The notes beneath the pieces are model-generated. The model was given only the letters and a program-made list of their open reading frames with translations. It had not been told where the DNA came from and did no database searches. Below, in pieces: positions 1-9,966 of a stretch of 28,266 nt of DNA. The stretch spans positions 42,577 through 70,842 of the forward strand of contig AVPN01000062.1 in assembly GCA_000695325.1 (NCBI GenBank), written 5' to 3'. The position numbers and the translations under genes are program-made. The DNA is from Pleurobrachia bachei (Eukaryota; Ctenophora; Tentaculata; Cydippida; Pleurobrachiidae). Within the stretch, counting starts at the first letter, position 1. The number at the start of each line of letters is the position of its first letter.

Positions 1-41
<41 letters not shown>

Positions 42-42
42 A
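1..42. repeat. (AT)n microsatellite
   Basis: Nearly pure AT dinucleotide run with one TG interruption, at the window edge. It lies in the intron before the HERC2-like terminal exon. Confidence 0.95.
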
Positions 43-161
43 GCACTCGTGCATTCATTAATTCGTAAGTACATGAGTGCTTACGTTGATTAATATTCAT
101 ATTACCCATTAACATTAGTAGTATCTCATTAATACTAATAGTATCTCATCTCGTTTATCAG

Positions 162-299
162 GTGTTGCTAGAGAAACTACGATACGCTATCAACTTCTGC
201 AAGTCTATAGACACTGACGACTATGCTAGAATCACCCGGAGTGAGGAAGAATTTGATGTTGACGCATCTCCCTCTACATCCCAAACCATGTACATGTGA
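162..299 (+). CDS. HERC2: C-terminal exon of a HERC2-like HECT-domain E3 ubiquitin ligase (partial)
   Basis: A 138-base exon (46 codons including TGA at 297-299) begins after a 3' splice site, tttatcag, ending at 161. It reads V-L-L-E-K-L-R-Y-A-I-N-F-C-K, then S-I-D-T-D-D-Y-A-R-I, then an acidic tail rich in E, D, S and T. The EKLRYAI-FCKSIDTDDYARI signature matches what I know of the extreme C-terminus of HERC2, the giant HECT ubiquitin ligase with RCC1-like domains. It is the last helix of the HECT C-lobe plus its tail. The catalytic Cys and the rest of the protein lie upstream of the window. A related HERC or HECT protein is possible, since only 45 residues are visible. An AATAAA follows at 744-749. 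Confidence 0.72.
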   Translation: MLLEKLRYAINFCKSIDTDDYARITRSEEEFDVDASPSTSQTMYM

Positions 300-1203
300 T
301 ACCCTTTTAGGTTTTTAGAAAATTTGAAGTTTTACAGGACCTGTCAGAGCATTTCTCTCGGAGTTTTACCAGTGCGCGAGAACTGTGGTATGGGTCAGAG
401 CATTATGCGGCATTTTCGGAGCGTGCTGTGGTATCCCCTGCGCGTCTCTTTTACGAGAGTGCTCTGGTCAGCGGCTATTGAAATGCTAACCATAGCTTCG
501 CGCGCTCTCTACAACACGCTCTCCCCCTATATTTTGTATGAAAGTCACGTGACTGAGAATGAGAGGGAGCGCCGCGCACGTGTGCTCGAGCACGCGGCTA
601 GAAGTAGAAGTTTGCTCGAGCACGCTCCGAAAAGAGAGCATAAGCCTGACAGTACAAGACCCAGATTTCGCATTTTGACATTGAGTTTAGTTTGAATAAC
701 CAGTTTCAAAGATGCAAAAACACGGATTTTGTAACTGTTTTGTAATAAAGCGAATAACCAGTTACAAATGTTTCAGGAACACCTCGACATGCGGCTAACG
801 GACAGCACACCACCACTAGAATTTGATACATGTAATCCACAGACCACATCATCTTGATTCTTGATCCATGTGTAATCCAGGAAGAACAGTATTATAGTCA
901 CTGTGTTTTCTAATGATGAGAAGAGTGGTCAGGCATGATGCTTCAGACAGGCAGGGATAGATTGTAAATATTTTGAACTGTAACGTTTTTTGTGTTTTCT
1001 GAGAGTGTGTGTGTGGCTCGGTTTGTTTTGTTCACTTTTGAGACACTCGTTATTTTATGTACCTCGGGTGGAGTTGTAGTTTTAGAAAGGCCTGATCGTT
1101 TGATATTCTGGGAACTCTCCTCTTTTTTCTCAGAAATCCTCCCATGAAAATGATTATACTATGAAGAGTAATGGTAACGACAACCTATGAGAGCTAATAG
1201 TAA
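300..1203. other. Spacer downstream of the HERC2-like exon
   Basis: No convincing gene. A 123-codon open frame at 324-695 coincides with a GC-rich inverted repeat and looks like chance. AATAAA at 744-749 could end the HERC2-like transcript. A direct repeat, gaataaccagttNcaaa, occurs at about 694 and again at about 752. Confidence 0.5.
394..650. repeat. Imperfect inverted repeat, possible foldback element
   Basis: The segment at 413-427 (ttttcggagcgtgct) is exactly reverse-complementary to 619-633, and the match continues imperfectly outward to 394 and 650. The interior is GC-rich with several gctcgagcacg-type motifs. It could be a non-autonomous foldback element. I saw no clear target-site duplication. 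Confidence 0.4.
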
Positions 1204-1205
1204 TA

Positions 1206-1393
1206 CAGTCGGACCCCGATTTAAGGACACCCTCGGGGGAAAGGCTCTTGTCCACTAAATGATTTAGAGCCTTTCCGGGGGTGTCCACTAAATCGGGGTC
1301 AAATAAGGTTAATTTCCTATATCGGGGGAAAGAAATCCTGTCCCTAAATCGGGGTGTCCCTAAATCGAGGGCCCCTTAATCGGGGTCCGACTG
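1206..1393. mobile_element. 188-bp TA-flanked MITE, pogo/Tigger-like ends (copy 1)
   Basis: It begins CAGTCGGACCCCGATT and ends with the reverse complement AATCGGGGTCCGACTG, with TA on both sides (1204-1205 and 1394-1395). Further in, 'gtccactaaatcgggg' motifs repeat in both orientations. TA duplication and CAGT-type ends are what Tc1/mariner-pogo (Tigger-like) elements leave. There is no transposase frame, so it is non-autonomous. Two relatives lie at 24045 and 25273. Confidence 0.82.
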
Positions 1394-1395
1394 TA

Positions 1396-2242
1396 GTTTG
1401 AGATCTAGCCTTTTTCATTCTGCTGAATATGAATGAGAATCTTAATCTACAACAAAGTAAAAGTCTGTTATTTCTACTGAGTCAATTTTAACTGTTATAC
1501 AAATCGTTTCATTTTAATGACAAAACAAAGTACATGATAAATAAAATAGAAAATGTCTGTTTTATTTCCATTTCCATCATCTAATTCTATCTGATATAAA
1601 TTAGGAATCAGGATCATCAAGATACATGTTGATGTACAGCAACACTGCTGTCGATTGTCTTTAACCTTGGTTAATCTTCTGTCATCGGTTGTCCTTTTTC
1701 GGACTCTTTCTGTCAACTTTCTGATGGTTAGAGACGTATGGCGCGAAATAATTGTACCTGATTTGCAAATTATGCAGCGCAATTTCCAATACATTGACGC
1801 CGCGCGAAGATAAAACATAAAATCGGGTTTATTTCATTTTGTCCTGAAAAATTGCGATCCGTAAAATTTCACGCTTCAAAGGCTTCCAGAAGTTTCACAG
1901 AAGGCTCACCACAGCATGAGATGACAGCACTCATAGTAGGAGACACCCTGATGTTACAGATGATCTCCATACGTGATACTGGAGAGTCCCCTACTGTGGG
2001 CCTCTCACGCATCATATCAGGGTGGCTCATTCTTCTAGAATCTGGTTGCAGCTTTCCTCCCATGCTATCAGCTATGGTGTGTCTCTTGTGAGTCTCCCTT
2101 TTCTACAGATAGCTTCCAAATATAATAAAGATATCTGAGTTAAAACGTTCATAGTGAATTTTGACTGCATTTTGACTGAACTTTGAATGAAGTGCTCCAC
2201 AATTGACAGTGCCATTTTCCTTAATTAAATAGATAGCCTTAC
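1396..2242. other. Spacer or possible 3' part of the sushi-protein gene
   Basis: Contains short open frames on both strands (minus 1495-1818 and 1869-2063; plus 1852-2091), none of which resembles a family I know. The sushi-protein gene should continue here on the minus strand, because its last recognised exon ends in phase 1. I could not place the next acceptor with confidence. Minus-strand AATAAA motifs near 1830 and 1565 could be poly(A) signals. Confidence 0.4.
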
Positions 2243-3115
2243 CAACGCAGCTTGGCACTTCATTGCTCCAAACACATGAATTGCAGGTCAAACTTGAGCT
2301 CCCTATCAAGGTATTTCCTGCGTCACAGGCTACAGTAACCACAGTTCCCTCCGTAACTTCTGTGGTGCTGATATAACCGTTCAATGGCGGGGATAGCTCG
2401 GCACAGTCATTAGCTGAAATATAAGAGTAGTTGAAAAGAGCTGAAACATAACAGTTGTTGAAATATAATACATAGTAGTATAGCAGCTTAAGTTCAATTA
2501 CATATTTGAGTTGAGACCTACATGGAATCCAGATGTGCCAGCCATCTGTATAAAAGTAAAGTCGAGTAGTGGTTTCCAGTAAATCATACGAATAACTGAA
2601 TTCACTGTACGGTAATGCCTGGTCAGTCGAGGGGGATCCGTTCGCAAAACTGCTAACCCTCACTATTAGTTGGGTGTCGTCAAAAACAAATCTCCAGTAC
2701 GTTGTGGCAGTCATAGTGAATTCAAAAACTACTTCGTGTGAATCTGGGGGAGGGGTTAATAATTGTTAACTAATCATAGTCGTTTTAAGTTGGTTTTGTA
2801 ATTAACTTTTGCTCCACTAAATGATAATTTGAAATAGGGTGTCTGGTGCATGGCGTTAACTATTAATCACATATTCAACTTACAAATGTCTAGATCAACC
2901 TCTGCGTCAACTTTGATCTTATTCGTGTCGACACTGTACTGAATGCACAAATGCTGATCACCATCACTGTTAACAAAGGCAAACTTTGGCGGGGTCCCGT
3001 CCTCAACTTGAGGGTAGTAGAGCAGGACCTCACTTCCATTTACAGAGGTGCTCCAGGGGATTTCAGTGCCAAGGGAGGGGCAAATCAAGACAGGCAGTAG
3101 TAACAAAACCAACAT
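2243..3115 (-). CDS. Secreted or membrane-anchored protein with a sushi (CCP) domain, 3' end not located
   Basis: Three phase-matched exons on the minus strand: 3115-2884 (start), 2743-2522, and 2413-2243 (donor gtaagg). The start Met precedes a hydrophobic signal peptide (MLVLLLLPVLICPSLG). About 140 residues follow that I do not recognise, rich in aromatic residues and Ser/Thr. The 171-base third exon is symmetric (phase 1-1), as sushi exons typically are. It encodes NDCAELSPPLNG..., a second Cys in VACDAG, Cys residues in LTCNSC, then W and PSC: the four Cys and the Trp of a CCP module. Reading through the last donor gives a stop at 2103, so a truncated secreted form is possible. CCP proteins act in adhesion or complement-like recognition; the ligand here is unknown. 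Confidence 0.72.
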
Positions 3116-3538
3116 ACTATCTATTGATAAGTGATTGTTTATCGAGAGAGGCAGTTGGTTATAAGAGAGGGTGAAAGGAGAGCGAGAGAGAGGGTGAAAG
3201 GAGAGTGAGAGAGAGATAGATAAACAGAGAAATAGGGATAGAGAAATACAGATAGAGATAGAAAGAGTTGGAACGGAAGTAAATGACACATGTGTCAACA
3301 ACGCAGGTATCGACTATCGGTAACGTTATTGATGATCATATCCAATTGACGGAAGAAGTGGTGCGATAATTCACACCTCACAGCCAAAGTAAACACATGG
3401 CCAGTACCGCGAGTCAGATATCAAAGAGAATTATTGGTTACGAAGTCACCCTATTACGACGTACGTTGTAACGCCACTGACGCCGAGAGTTAATTCCATT
3501 TCCAAAAATAATAACGCATTATATCGCCCCTAGCCGTC
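3116..3538. promoter_or_regulatory. Shared upstream region of two divergent genes
   Basis: This 423-base spacer separates the start of the minus-strand sushi gene (3115) from the plus-strand EF-hand-like gene (3539), so it must hold both promoters. 3170-3262 is a GA-rich simple repeat that would lie in the 5' leader of the sushi gene. I see no clear TATA box. Confidence 0.45.
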
Positions 3539-5254
3539 ATGACGTACCCCAAGTTTAGAGATAGGCTCCATCTACAAGAGGTGAGACGCCTCTCTATGGC
3601 TCTGGGGATGCAGAGAGATGTCTTATTACGCTACCTCAAACCGTGTGATCCCAAGACGAAGTTCTATGCTGTGGACGCTATTGATAATATGTTACTGAGC
3701 AAGCTTGCGAATCAGGTAGGTCCTAATTAGAACACAGCTTTAGGTCAATACAATAAATGATCTTATGGCCAAGTCGGCAAGTCGTTTCACTGAGAGTGAG
3801 ATACGGAGCTAACATTGGATATAATGAAGTCACCCCTTTTATTGCATACTTCTGTGAGCTATATTAACACGGAAGGGCAATTTCATTACCAAGAGCTAAC
3901 ATCCTTATCCTCCGATTCAGGCTCTTCACAGGACACACAACGTTTACAGTGCAGAGTATAACACTCAAGTAATCCGGAAGGCTCTCCAACTTCTAGTTAC
4001 CAGGAAGGTTGGATTCTCCGAACTGGGGGAGATCAGGTCGCTGTTTGAAGCCTACGAGAGTGAAGACATGGAAGGAATGCCAGCTGACGATCACACCATA
4101 TTTAGGTAAGGAGTCGTGCTCAAATAAGGAGCTGTGCTAGTGGGTATACAATGTATACCATCTTGTTTGAGTCAGCCAAGTGACAATAATTTCTAAAATT
4201 GAATTATTTTAGGATTCTGAAGCACTGTGGCCGATCAATAGCCCCGCTGAAACTGCAACATCAACTGAAAAAGATGCGAGATGAGGTTGATATTGCTGGT
4301 CGACTACAACTCTACGAATTCTTTGATATCATTCCCCTATCCACCATGTAGAGCTTGTATAGATATGTGCCCCTTGACTTGAGTCCTTGGCGTTTAGATA
4401 GTCAAATGTTGTACAAAATCGATAACTTTTACAATTTTCTCTTCACACACGACGAGAAAATTAAGACTCAGCTTGATAAAGACTACAAAGCTCTGATATC
4501 ACGAGCAATCAGAGCGGGGCAACCTCCAAAAACCAAAGAACGGGGTAAAATAATAGAATCAACAGCCCAGAAAGCGGTCGAAGTTGAAAGTAGGTCCTCC
4601 TTCAGGGACATCCGTCAGGTATTACGTCACTCGAACAACATCATCGCTCTATCACGAAGTGGTCAAATGTCAAAACACAAAGCATCCCCAGAGCCCGAAG
4701 CGAGGACAGAAGTCTCCCAAATATCCCCTAGTATCCCCTCTCGACCTGGGACTGCTGCGAGTGAACCATCCAACATGGTGGTCCCTCCTCTGATCTCCAA
4801 GAAGGACTTGGAACGACAAAACGCACTAATTGAGGATCTTCACTGGGAAATGTTGAACAGCTCAGAACGACACGCTCACTCGTTAGATAAATATAACCTA
4901 CTTGACTTTCGCTTCTTTCGGATGGCACTTTGATCCTGGTAATTTTCAGCGAGTGCAGCAAGGCGAACAACTGCTGATGTGTACTTTGGACCACGGGGAT
5001 CCACCGCAAATGATCCCTTTGATGCTTATAGTATATTCGATGATGATATCTCCTTCCCCACTACGTCGCAGAGTCTGGGTGTGATCGGGGCGGGCAGTGA
5101 GGGGGACGAGGAGGGAGAGAACAGGGAAGAGGATGCAGAACCATTATTTGTTGATATTACAGCGACAGAGGAGTACCAGAAAAGGAAGAACTCGCTGTTA
5201 AAAAGGGCCGAAACAATTAAAAAGGGGCATCGAGAAAGGTTGTTGGGGCTTTGA
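3539..5254 (+). CDS. Uncharacterised protein with an EF-hand-like segment, gene model uncertain in the middle
   Basis: Exons 3539-3715, 3921-4105 and 4213-4347/4351 join in phase. They encode about 165 residues of mostly helical sequence ending in D-E-V-D-I-A-G-R-L-Q-L-Y-E-F-F, an EF-hand-like loop with its following helix. Without a further intron the frame meets TAG at 4349-4351, yet stays open for about 580 bases afterwards. Introns at 4348-4512 (gt...caatcag) and 4882-4962 (gttaga...gcaag) would restore one frame through 4513-4881 and 4963-5254, giving about 385 residues. The second half is low-complexity and acidic (GDEEGENREEDAE), ending in a basic helix and TGA. An ATTAAA sits just after the stop. 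I do not recognise the family. The gene may instead carry a nonsense mutation. Confidence 0.55.
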
Positions 5255-5454
5255 AATTAAATGGATGAGAAAGAAAAACTAAGTTATTTACCATTTAAAC
5301 GTTAAAATGTATTTAATTTTGAAACTTTTTAGATATCCAAGTTGTATTTGTTTCATTGTGGATTGCCATCTAAAATGTGGGTGGATTAGTATCTTGTATC
5401 ATTATTATACCTCCAACATCTCCCATGATGTAGCTCCAAAATTGCTGTGTTAGC

Positions 5455-8400
5455 ATGTCCCACTACGAAAGAGGAACTCCTATCCGAGTGGTTGGTAGGG
5501 GTGCTTATGGGGTGGTACATTTGTGTAGCACCGAGGATGGGAGACACTTCATCAAAAAGGAGATCCCTGTGAATGAAATGAGTCTCTCTGAGAGGCAGTC
5601 AGCTGTAAACGAGGTTGGTATTGGTGATGTGTTACTGAGATTTGGTTGAATAAAATGAGTTCTTTCGCTCAATTTATGAAAACATTGAGGAGTTGTAAAA
5701 ATCAAAGCTTACCATGTAATGGTGTTTAGCCCCCCGCGCTGCCTAATAGTGTTTAGCTCTGCAGGTTAAAGTTATCTCTGTTCTCCATCACCCCCATGTT
5801 ATTGGTTATTATTCCTCGACAGTTACCTCTCACACCCTGACCATCTCCATGGAATACGCTGCCGGAGGGACTTTAGCTGATTATTTGGGGGAGATGGAGG
5901 AAAGCCTACCGGAGAAAGAGGTTTGGAAGAAACTTTGAAGCACATAATTTGTTTTTAACTTGTACCGACTAGTTGCCTTGCTCGACCCTGTCTCAGTGTC
6001 TCATCGCGTTGAACAACACAACCAGCAGATAAATATAATAGCATCCTTCTTTTCATTACAGGTGTTGCACAAGTTTACCCAAGTGTGTCTTGCTCTAGAA
6101 TACATACACAGCAAGAACATACTGCACAGAGACTTGAAAACACAGAATATTCTACTGTGCAAACGGAGGGTCATCGCCAAATTGGGAGATTTCGGAATTT
6201 CCAAGGTATGTATTCGGAACCCAATTTACCGGAAACCCGATTTACCGGGAGTGTAAATCCCCAATGTAATAGGAAATTAACAGTACTTGACCCGATAATA
6301 ATGCAAATAACCCCCATCCCTGGTCCCAGGTGTTGGTATCTCGCAGCAAAGCCGATTCAGTAGTGGGATCCCCCTGCTACCTCTCACCCCAACTCTGCTC
6401 CGCCAAACCTTATAACCAAGCCAGTGATATCTGGGCGTTGGGGTGTGTACTATATGAGATGATGGCAAGAAAGAGAGCATTTGATGCAGCCAACCTACCC
6501 CAGTTGGTTCAGCTGATCATGTCAGGCAGCTTTGATGTGACCCCTCTTGCTGAATACCCCCAATCCTCACTCGTTCATCATCTTTTAAACCTAGGTGAGG
6601 GTTGAACACACTACACAGTGTCAGGCGACATAACTACTCTAGGTGAGGTAGTCTAGTTGTAGGAGTTCAAAAAGTCGCCTGTAACACTTTTACACTGTTA
6701 CAGTGTAACATTATAATATGTAGTTACTTATGTGTTGCTGAAAAATTAACTCATACTTCCCAGACCCAGACCTACGTCCAAGACCCAGCGAGATCCTCAA
6801 AACACCAGTGATAGTCCGCCATGTGGTATCCCTACACACCACTGTAGGACAACTGCAACTTGACCAGGATGAGAGACGGAGAACGGACACCCTCCACCAT
6901 TACTGTCTGGTATCGGATAAGAAGTCCGAGTTGGCGGTACCGGGTGGAGTTAGGACCATGTCAGTGGGATTGTACACAATGGCAGCTGTTACTGAGGATA
7001 ATAGGCTGGTGGAGTGCTCCTGGACATCCGAGACAGGTAAGGGGTTTGATTTGAGGGTTCGATATAGAAGGTTGACCGTTGACATCAGAGACAGGTTGGA
7101 AAGAATGGTTATTGCGTTGCAGCAGCCTTTAGTAAAGACTTAATTGAGATTGGGTGGCCGTGGACGCCCATGTGCCAAATGAGAAGATTTTACAAAAGTA
7201 CCTAACTTTCCTGATATATCACTCCCTAATCAATTACAGAAGACGGAGATATCCCCTACCTGTCAGAGCATTGAGCTAACAGTCCCCTAACAGGCCCCCC
7301 ACTTCCACCCTGATGTATATCATTCCATTACAGAAGACGGAGAGGGAGGTTACAGTTTGAGTACCGTGGAAACGGAATCACCGGCTGCTACTTGCTCCTG
7401 TGGGGATGATTTTGCGTTGTTCACCACTGATAAAAGTGTAAGAGCTAATGAGTCAATTAGTTGAAGACTCCCTTATAACCACCCACCCAACTTGCTAAAA
7501 ACCATCCACTCCTTCCGTAACCACACCCAACCCTTCCAGGTCCTGTACAGTATGGGAAGCAACATATTGGGGTGTTGCGGGCTAGGCCACACTAACCCTC
7601 TGGACTCACCCCGACCTAGTGTGGTACACAGCCTCTTTGGTTGGGATGTTGTCAAGGTCACGTGTGGTAATCAGCACGTTGCAGTCCTTACTGCGGAGGG
7701 AGAACTACTGACATGGGGATTGGGTGAGTTGTGTGTTCTTGACTATCTCCTATTTGTAGCATGCTTTGTGCAGTCTGCTTTGAGCAGTCTGCACTTTTGT
7801 AAAAGAAGGGTTAGATACTTCTGCATCTTGTTGTGTTCTAACCGTTAAAACATAACAAGGCCAGGTAATGAGGTATTTCAAAGTGTAATATAGGGGCTGG
7901 GAAGCTCATATGTATTGTAGCCCACGACCCCCTTCCCAGGTTACGATGGAAGACTGGGACACGGAACCCGGGACAACCACACCTCACCCCTGAAAGTTGC
8001 TGATCTCACAGAAGATATCAAACAGTCCCTTTAGTAGCGTCCAGGTCTAACGTGCTAGAAGGAGTGTTGGAGGAACGAAATGTGGTGTACTGGTCACAAC
8101 TACTCAAATAAACTTCTCCTCCCAACATTCCATGACGTCACACCCCCGGAAACTCTGTCCTTCATGAAAAGCACTGTGTCAGGTAGAAAAGTAGAGAGGA
8201 TAGCTCTCTCATACACCCACACAGTGATTCTCAGTGAAGGGGTTGCGTGGAGTGCTGGTAGTAACGATCACAAACAACTTGGTCACCATGGTAACAACAA
8301 ACTCGCCCGAATGCCATGTTCGGAGATGGTTGTTGATATAGCGGTGACTCTTCAGTCAACCCTGCTCCTGTTGAGCCCCTCACAGACTGTTTTACAATAT

Positions 8401-9625
8401 GGAAGGGGAGAGGAAGTTCCGCGGGTGGTACATGGGAAGACTAGTGGTGCTCTTGCGATGAGAGTGTTCGGGGCAGATGATCAGTTTGTGGTTTTGACAC
8501 AGAATTTAACGTCTTGAGAAAGTTACACAGAATTTAATCTTGAAATGATTATTTTGAATCGGTACAAAATTGTTTTCATGCAGTCATTAATTTGTGTACG
8601 TCTGTCATAAACTTTAACTCTTGATATGAACCTGATATAAAAATAAATTAGATGAAAACTCCCTTATATTCACCCACCCAACTTGCTAAAAACCATCCAC
8701 TCCTTCCGTAACCACACCCAACCCTTCCAGGTCCTGTACAGTATGGGAAGCAACATATTGGGGTGTTGCGGGCTAGGCCACACTAACCCTCTGGACTCAC
8801 CCCGACCTAGTGTGGTACACAGCCTCTTTGGTTGGGATGTTGTCAAGGTCACGTGTGGTAATCAGCACGTTGCAGTCCTTACTGCGGAGGGAGAACTTCT
8901 AACATGGGGACTGGGTGAGTTGTGTGTTCACTGTTCAACTATCTAAAACTAGAGTTAGAAGGTAGCACGCCGGCACGGTGGGGGAGGTTATATAACACAA
9001 TAATACTGGGGCTGGGCAGCTAATATTGCAACCCCCTGTTCCTGCAGGTTACGATGGAAGATTGGGACACGGTACCCGGGACAACCTTACCTCACCGCTG
9101 AAAGTTGCTGATCTGACAGAAGATATTAAAATCAGGGAAATCATCGCAGGTCCAGATTGCACGATCTTCCTCACAACCTCCAACGAAATGTGGTGTACTG
9201 GTCACAACTACTCAAATAAACTTCTCCTCCCAACATTCCATGACGTCACACCCCCGGAAACTCTGTCCTTCATGAAAAGCACTGTGTCAGGTAGAAAAGT
9301 AGAGAGGATAGCTCTCTCATACACCCACACAGTGATTCTCAGTGAAGGGGTTGCGTGGAGTGCTGGTAGTAACGATCACAAACAACTTGGTCACCATGGT
9401 AACAACAAACTCGCCCGAATGCCATGTTCGGAGATGGTTGTTGATATAGCGGTGACTCTTCAGTCAACCCTGCTCCTGTTGAGCCCCTCACAGACTGTTT
9501 TACAATATGGAAGGGGAGAGGAAGTTCCGCGGGTGGTACATGGGAAGACTAGTGGTGCTCTTGCGATGAGAGTGTTCGGGGCAGATGATCAGTTTGTGGT
9601 TTTGACACAGAATTTAACGTCTTGA
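5455..9625 (+). CDS. NEK8: NEK8-like NIMA-family kinase with C-terminal RCC1 repeats
   Basis: Eight phase-matched exons: 5455-5613, 5765-5920, 6062-6205, 6330-6594, 6764-7036, 7334-7437, 8731-8914 and 9048-9625 (620 aa; human NEK8 is about 690). Kinase hallmarks: GRGAYG (residues 14-19), Lys34 in FIKKEI, alpha-C Glu near 53, HRDLKTQN (127-134), DFG (148-150), and WALGCVLYE. The N-terminus (RVVGRGA.G.VHLC) is NEK8-specific rather than generic NEK. From about residue 330, RCC1-type blades follow (GLGHTNPLDSP, GRLGHGTRDN, NDHKQLGHHGN). NEK8 (nephrocystin-9) acts in the inversin compartment of cilia. The activation segment has SPQ (172-174) where SPE is expected. Exons 7 and 8 also exist as a tandem copy at 7540-7723 and 7940-8517, damaged by a 50-base anomaly. 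This model uses the intact downstream copy. Confidence 0.88.
7456..8646 (+). repeat. Tandem duplication unit 1 (RCC1 exons of the NEK8-like gene)
   Basis: This 1,191-base unit is repeated directly as 8647-9754. It holds copy 1 of exon 7 (7540-7723) and of exon 8 (from 7940). Identity is close to 100% over long stretches (the 3' 440 coding bases show no differences) but about 92% at 7940-8022. Its intron is about 82 bases longer. The mosaic identity suggests later gene conversion. Confidence 0.93.
7940..8517 (+). pseudogene. Damaged copy 1 of the last RCC1 exon
   Basis: It matches 9048-9625 except at 8024-8073. Reading from the acceptor at 7939, the frame hits TAG at 8032-8034 followed by another TAG, so a transcript splicing here would make a roughly 459-residue NEK8 lacking most RCC1 blades. 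After 8074 the sequence is again intact coding sequence to TGA at 8515-8517. The cause is a 50-base stretch that is the same-direction complement of the other copy. Confidence 0.88.
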
Positions 9626-9754
9626 GAAAGTTACACAGAATTTAATCTTGAAATGATTATTTTGAATCGGTACAAAATTGTTTTCATGCAGTCATTAATT
9701 TGTGTACGTCTGTCATAAACTTTTACTCTTGATATGAACCTGATATAAAAATAA
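8647..9754 (+). repeat. Tandem duplication unit 2 (intact RCC1 exons)
   Basis: A 1,108-base direct copy of 7456-8646, with intact exons 8731-8914 and 9048-9625. The junction falls in an A-rich stretch. It creates AATAAA at 8642-8647 behind copy 1, whereas the corresponding site behind copy 2 reads AATAAT. Confidence 0.93.
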
Positions 9755-9966
9755 TATTGACCTATATCCTTTTACTTGATCGTTGAACCTATACCCATTT
9801 TTGAGGGCTCTCAGAGTCGCATCGTCAACACCTACTCTCCAGAAAGAGTAAGTAACATGATTAATGTTGCATGTTAGATAATATCTTAGAAGACATGTTC
9901 AACTTCTGAACCATTAATATTAAGTTTTTACCTACATATCCCCCACACAGGGGAAGTGGAGATCAG

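Noticed and set aside
324-695. 123-residue frame after the HERC2-like exon
   Set aside because: Overlaps a GC-rich inverted repeat, lacks any domain, and there is no splice or promoter context.
1495-1818. 107-codon minus-strand frame
   Set aside because: Low-complexity and no recognisable family; could be UTR or a decayed repeat.
8024-8073. Ordinary inversion or diverged sequence as the explanation of the mismatch block
   Set aside because: The reverse complement of 9132-9181 does not match, while the plain complement matches 50 of 50. Random divergence cannot give that.
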